From a virus, in the IMG/VR virus record IMGVR_UViG_3300006929_000064, positions 1 to 31,215 of that record: a stretch of 31,215 nucleotides of DNA. One strand, given 5' to 3'. Of this stretch, positions 29,894 to 31,215 are shown piece after piece (position 1 is the stretch's first letter; the number at the start of each line of letters is the position of its first letter). The notes beneath the pieces are model-generated. The model was not told the origin of the DNA. It searched no databases and worked only from the letters and a program-made list of their open reading frames with translations. Position numbers and translations under genes: made by a program.

Positions 29894-30190
29894 AAAGGAG
29901 AACCCTGAAACAAGGCTATTTATTGAATGTATATGTTTATCTGAGAAATAAAACTTTTTTTATTTTTTTCAACAGAATAGACCAATAGAGTAATAGAAGT
30001 AATAGAATCGAGCTGTGAGTCTCAAGGAGCTTGGATCGTGGGTTTTTCAGGAAAGAATAGAAAACGTATTAGTTATTAGTTCTGAAAGAGAGAAAAGGAA
30101 AGAGAGGGTACGAGCAGAATCTTTTTAAACATAAAAAAGATATTTATTCTAAAATATACTTGTCGCTGAACACAGCCCTCGGATTCTGGA
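29894..30190. other. Non-coding control region upstream of terminase; inverted relative of the 10.4-kb hub
   Basis: Just under 300 bp without a convincing gene. It begins with TAGAAAGGAGAACC, a ribosome site that leads to no ATG, GTG or TTG at a normal distance. An A/T tract follows (29950-29970), then the right arm of the long inverted repeat (29984-30080), a purine-rich stretch (30081-30115), and an AT-rich block with a -10-like TATACT (30155-30160) ahead of the terminase gene. It probably holds the rightward promoter of the packaging/structural genes. Confidence 0.55.
29984..30080 (-). repeat. Right arm of the diverged long inverted repeat (partner at 10404-10501)
   Basis: Reverse complement of the left arm: perfect over 25 bases at 30056-30080 and over 15 bases at 29984-29998, with a conserved GTGGGTTTTTCAGGAAAG-like block between (30038-30055). 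Outside the repeat both copies also share ATTTATTCT (30142-30150 here, 10360-10368 on the other strand), pointing to homology over the whole control region. Confidence 0.88.
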
Positions 30191-30724
30191 ATGAAAGACT
30201 TTAAGTACACTCAGATGGTTCCCGCTGAAGACGGGAATGGCTATCTCGATCCTGATGGTAAGAGGTGGCAGGAGCTCAACCCGAAACAAAAGAAGTTTGT
30301 TCGTGAGTACATCAAGGGGCAAAACGCCACCGAAGCCGCTGTTCGCGCTGGTTACACTAAGAATAGGAATGCTGCGAAACGACAGGGCAGTGTCTTACTC
30401 AACCACAACCCACTCATCCGAAACTACCTAACAGACCAGGAGATCAGGGGGCAAGAGAGGGAAAGGATTTCTATGGAATCTCACCTCTCCTCACTCCATG
30501 ATCTCCGAGAAGAAGCAAGGGACCAAGGGCAGTTGAACGCAGCTATCACTGCCGAGATCCACCGAGGGAAGGTCGGAGGACTTTACATCGACCGACGAGA
30601 AATCTTGACTGCAAAGATTGACGGATTGAGCAAGGACCAGCTGATCGACCGACTAAGTGCATTAATCAGTAAGCGAGTACCTCAGACTATCGAGGGCGAG
30701 GTGATTAGTTCAAGTTCCAGTTAA
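30191..30724 (+). CDS. terS: Terminase small subunit (177 aa)
   Basis: DNA-recognition subunit of the packaging motor, Terminase_2 (PF03592-like) type. LNPKQKKFVREYIKGQNATEAAVRAGYTK (29-57) followed by AAKRQGSVLLNHNPLIRNYL (60-79) is the family's N-terminal HTH signature. The central helices (MESHLSSLHDLREEARDQGQLNAAITAEIHRGKVGGLY) form the oligomerisation part, and the tail is Ser-rich. The family binds pac or cos DNA, often near its own gene, which draws attention to the repeats just downstream. No strong Shine-Dalgarno site precedes the ATG (CTCGGATTCTGGA). Confidence 0.93.
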   Translation: MKDFKYTQMVPAEDGNGYLDPDGKRWQELNPKQKKFVREYIKGQNATEAAVRAGYTKNRNAAKRQGSVLLNHNPLIRNYLTDQEIRGQERERISMESHLSSLHDLREEARDQGQLNAAITAEIHRGKVGGLYIDRREILTAKIDGLSKDQLIDRLSALISKRVPQTIEGEVISSSSS

Positions 30725-30888
30725 ACCAAAACCCAAAACCGAGACCCGTAGCTCTACTCTACTCGGTCTACTCTACTCTACTCTAGCTATGCATCCGTCC
30801 GTCCGTCTGTGCGTCCGTCCATCCGTCATGACTCACCCAGGGGCGAGCGACGGACCAGGCGAGCGACGGAGCGACCGGAAAGACCGAA

Positions 30889-30968
30889 AGACCGACGACC
30901 AGAGAGACCGACGACCAGAGAGACCGACGACCAGAGAGACCGACGACCAGAGAGACCGACGACCAGAC
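30889..30968 (+). repeat. Five tandem 16-bp repeats (AGACCGACGACCAGAG)
   Basis: Copies at 30889, 30905, 30921, 30937 and 30953; the first four are identical and the fifth differs at its last base. Flanking sequence is made of degenerate GACCGA/GCGACCG pieces, so the array grew from the same simple motif. It is not a CRISPR: there are no spacers. Confidence 0.95.
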
Positions 30969-31060
30969 GGAGCGACCGAAAGACCCGACGACTTGTTAGA
31001 AAAACCATTTTTAGGAGAAAAAAGCACGGAAATTATTTTTACTTATTTGTACTACTTTAC

Positions 31061-31088
31061 TTGCCACCTAGGTTAATAGGTGTATACT
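31061..31088 (+). promoter_or_regulatory. Candidate promoter for the gene at the window end
   Basis: TTGCCA (31061-31066), 16 bases, TATACT (31083-31088), a good sigma70-like pair. CACCTA...TAGGTG forms an inverted repeat across the spacer and may be an operator. It differs from the CTTTACTTT early class in spacing and -10, although CTTTACTT does occur at 31055. Confidence 0.55.
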
Positions 31089-31148
31089 TGTATCCATGGT
31101 TAGGCAACTAGCCATATAAATAAACTTACTTACATAAGGATCTACAAC

Positions 31149-31215
31149 ATGGCTAATCAAGCCACAAAACAAGTAAACGAAGACAAAGCCTTTAAGCAAG
31201 CAGTACAGAACCAAG
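31149..31215 (+). CDS. Start of a gene truncated by the window end
   Basis: ATG about 7 bases after AAGGA. Only 22 residues are visible: MANQATKQVNEDKAFKQAVQNQ, hydrophilic and helical, with no recognisable domain. The position after terS would suit a terminase large subunit or a short packaging or virion gene, but the visible part does not decide this. Confidence 0.55.
   Translation, partial: MANQATKQVNEDKAFKQAVQNQ

Larger units (their letters stand above)
30725..31148. other. Non-coding, low-complexity repeat region after the terminase gene
   Basis: Over 400 bp with no credible gene. Contents: CTACT/CTCTA pentamer repeats (about 30751-30787), CCGT tetramer repeats (30793-30829), two GGCGAGCGACGG-like boxes (30842-30869), five 16-bp repeats (30889-30968), then an AT-rich tail with a promoter. 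Overlapping open frames exist only because the repeats lack stops. Location next to terS suggests a packaging or terminase-binding site, but nothing here proves it. Confidence 0.55.

Noticed and set aside
30789-31111. Arg/Asp-rich open frames through the tandem repeats on both strands
   Set aside because: They are translations of 16-bp and 4-bp repeats that happen to lack stops; there is no ribosome site and the composition is not protein-like.

Overview
The window looks like about 31 kb of a tailed double-stranded DNA bacteriophage. Its genes are tightly packed and overlapping (TAATG, ATGA, GTGA), with GGAG-type ribosome sites and many GTG and TTG starts. It holds a terminase small subunit, large virion-type proteins, a family A DNA polymerase with a proofreading domain, a primase of the archaeo-eukaryotic (AEP) fold, two helicases, a VRR-NUC nuclease and a thymidylate-synthase-family enzyme. 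I see no integrase, lysis gene, tRNA or clear host marker. The gene mix resembles marine phages, but that is an impression, not a result.

Layout. (1) 12-8865, rightward: four large virion-type genes, probably internal or tail proteins, including a long acidic helical-repeat protein and a Pro/Gly-rich protein. (2) 8868-10310, leftward: an SNF2-type helicase, ending 2 bp from the convergent virion operon. (3) 10311-10717: an AT-rich non-coding hub with tandem 31-bp repeats, inverted repeats and divergent promoters; it is a candidate origin and control region. (4) 10718-21658, rightward: the DNA metabolism block (a possible ssDNA-binding protein, primase, UvrD-like helicase, methyltransferase, HMUDK/aGPT-PPlase-like helical protein, TS/dUMP-hydroxymethylase-like enzyme, PolA, small HTH protein, VRR-NUC nuclease). 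(5) 21781-29893, rightward: a DUF932 gene and about 22 small genes of mostly unknown function, divided by promoter-bearing leaders. (6) 29894-30190: a non-coding region that is a diverged inverted copy of part of the 10.4-kb hub. (7) 30191-30724: terminase small subunit, then about 420 bp of low-complexity tandem repeats and a promoter leading into a gene cut by the window end.

How it works together. A promoter-like element (CTTTACTTT, then 17-18 bases after TTTACT, then TAnnnT) recurs six times and starts almost every transcription unit between 10.7 and 28.2 kb, which suggests one co-regulated early/middle regulon. The two inverted copies of the other control region face outward, one driving the SNF2 helicase and one the terminase side. 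They bracket the whole replication/early block, so the phage appears to have two promoter classes.

The TS-family enzyme, the helical HMUDK/aGPT-PPlase-like protein and the methyltransferase sit together and may form a thymine-hypermodification pathway. The least explained element is a 27.52-27.68 kb leader that folds on paper into a three-way junction with a possible pseudoknot, followed by a 16-bp hairpin. It has no counterpart I recognise.
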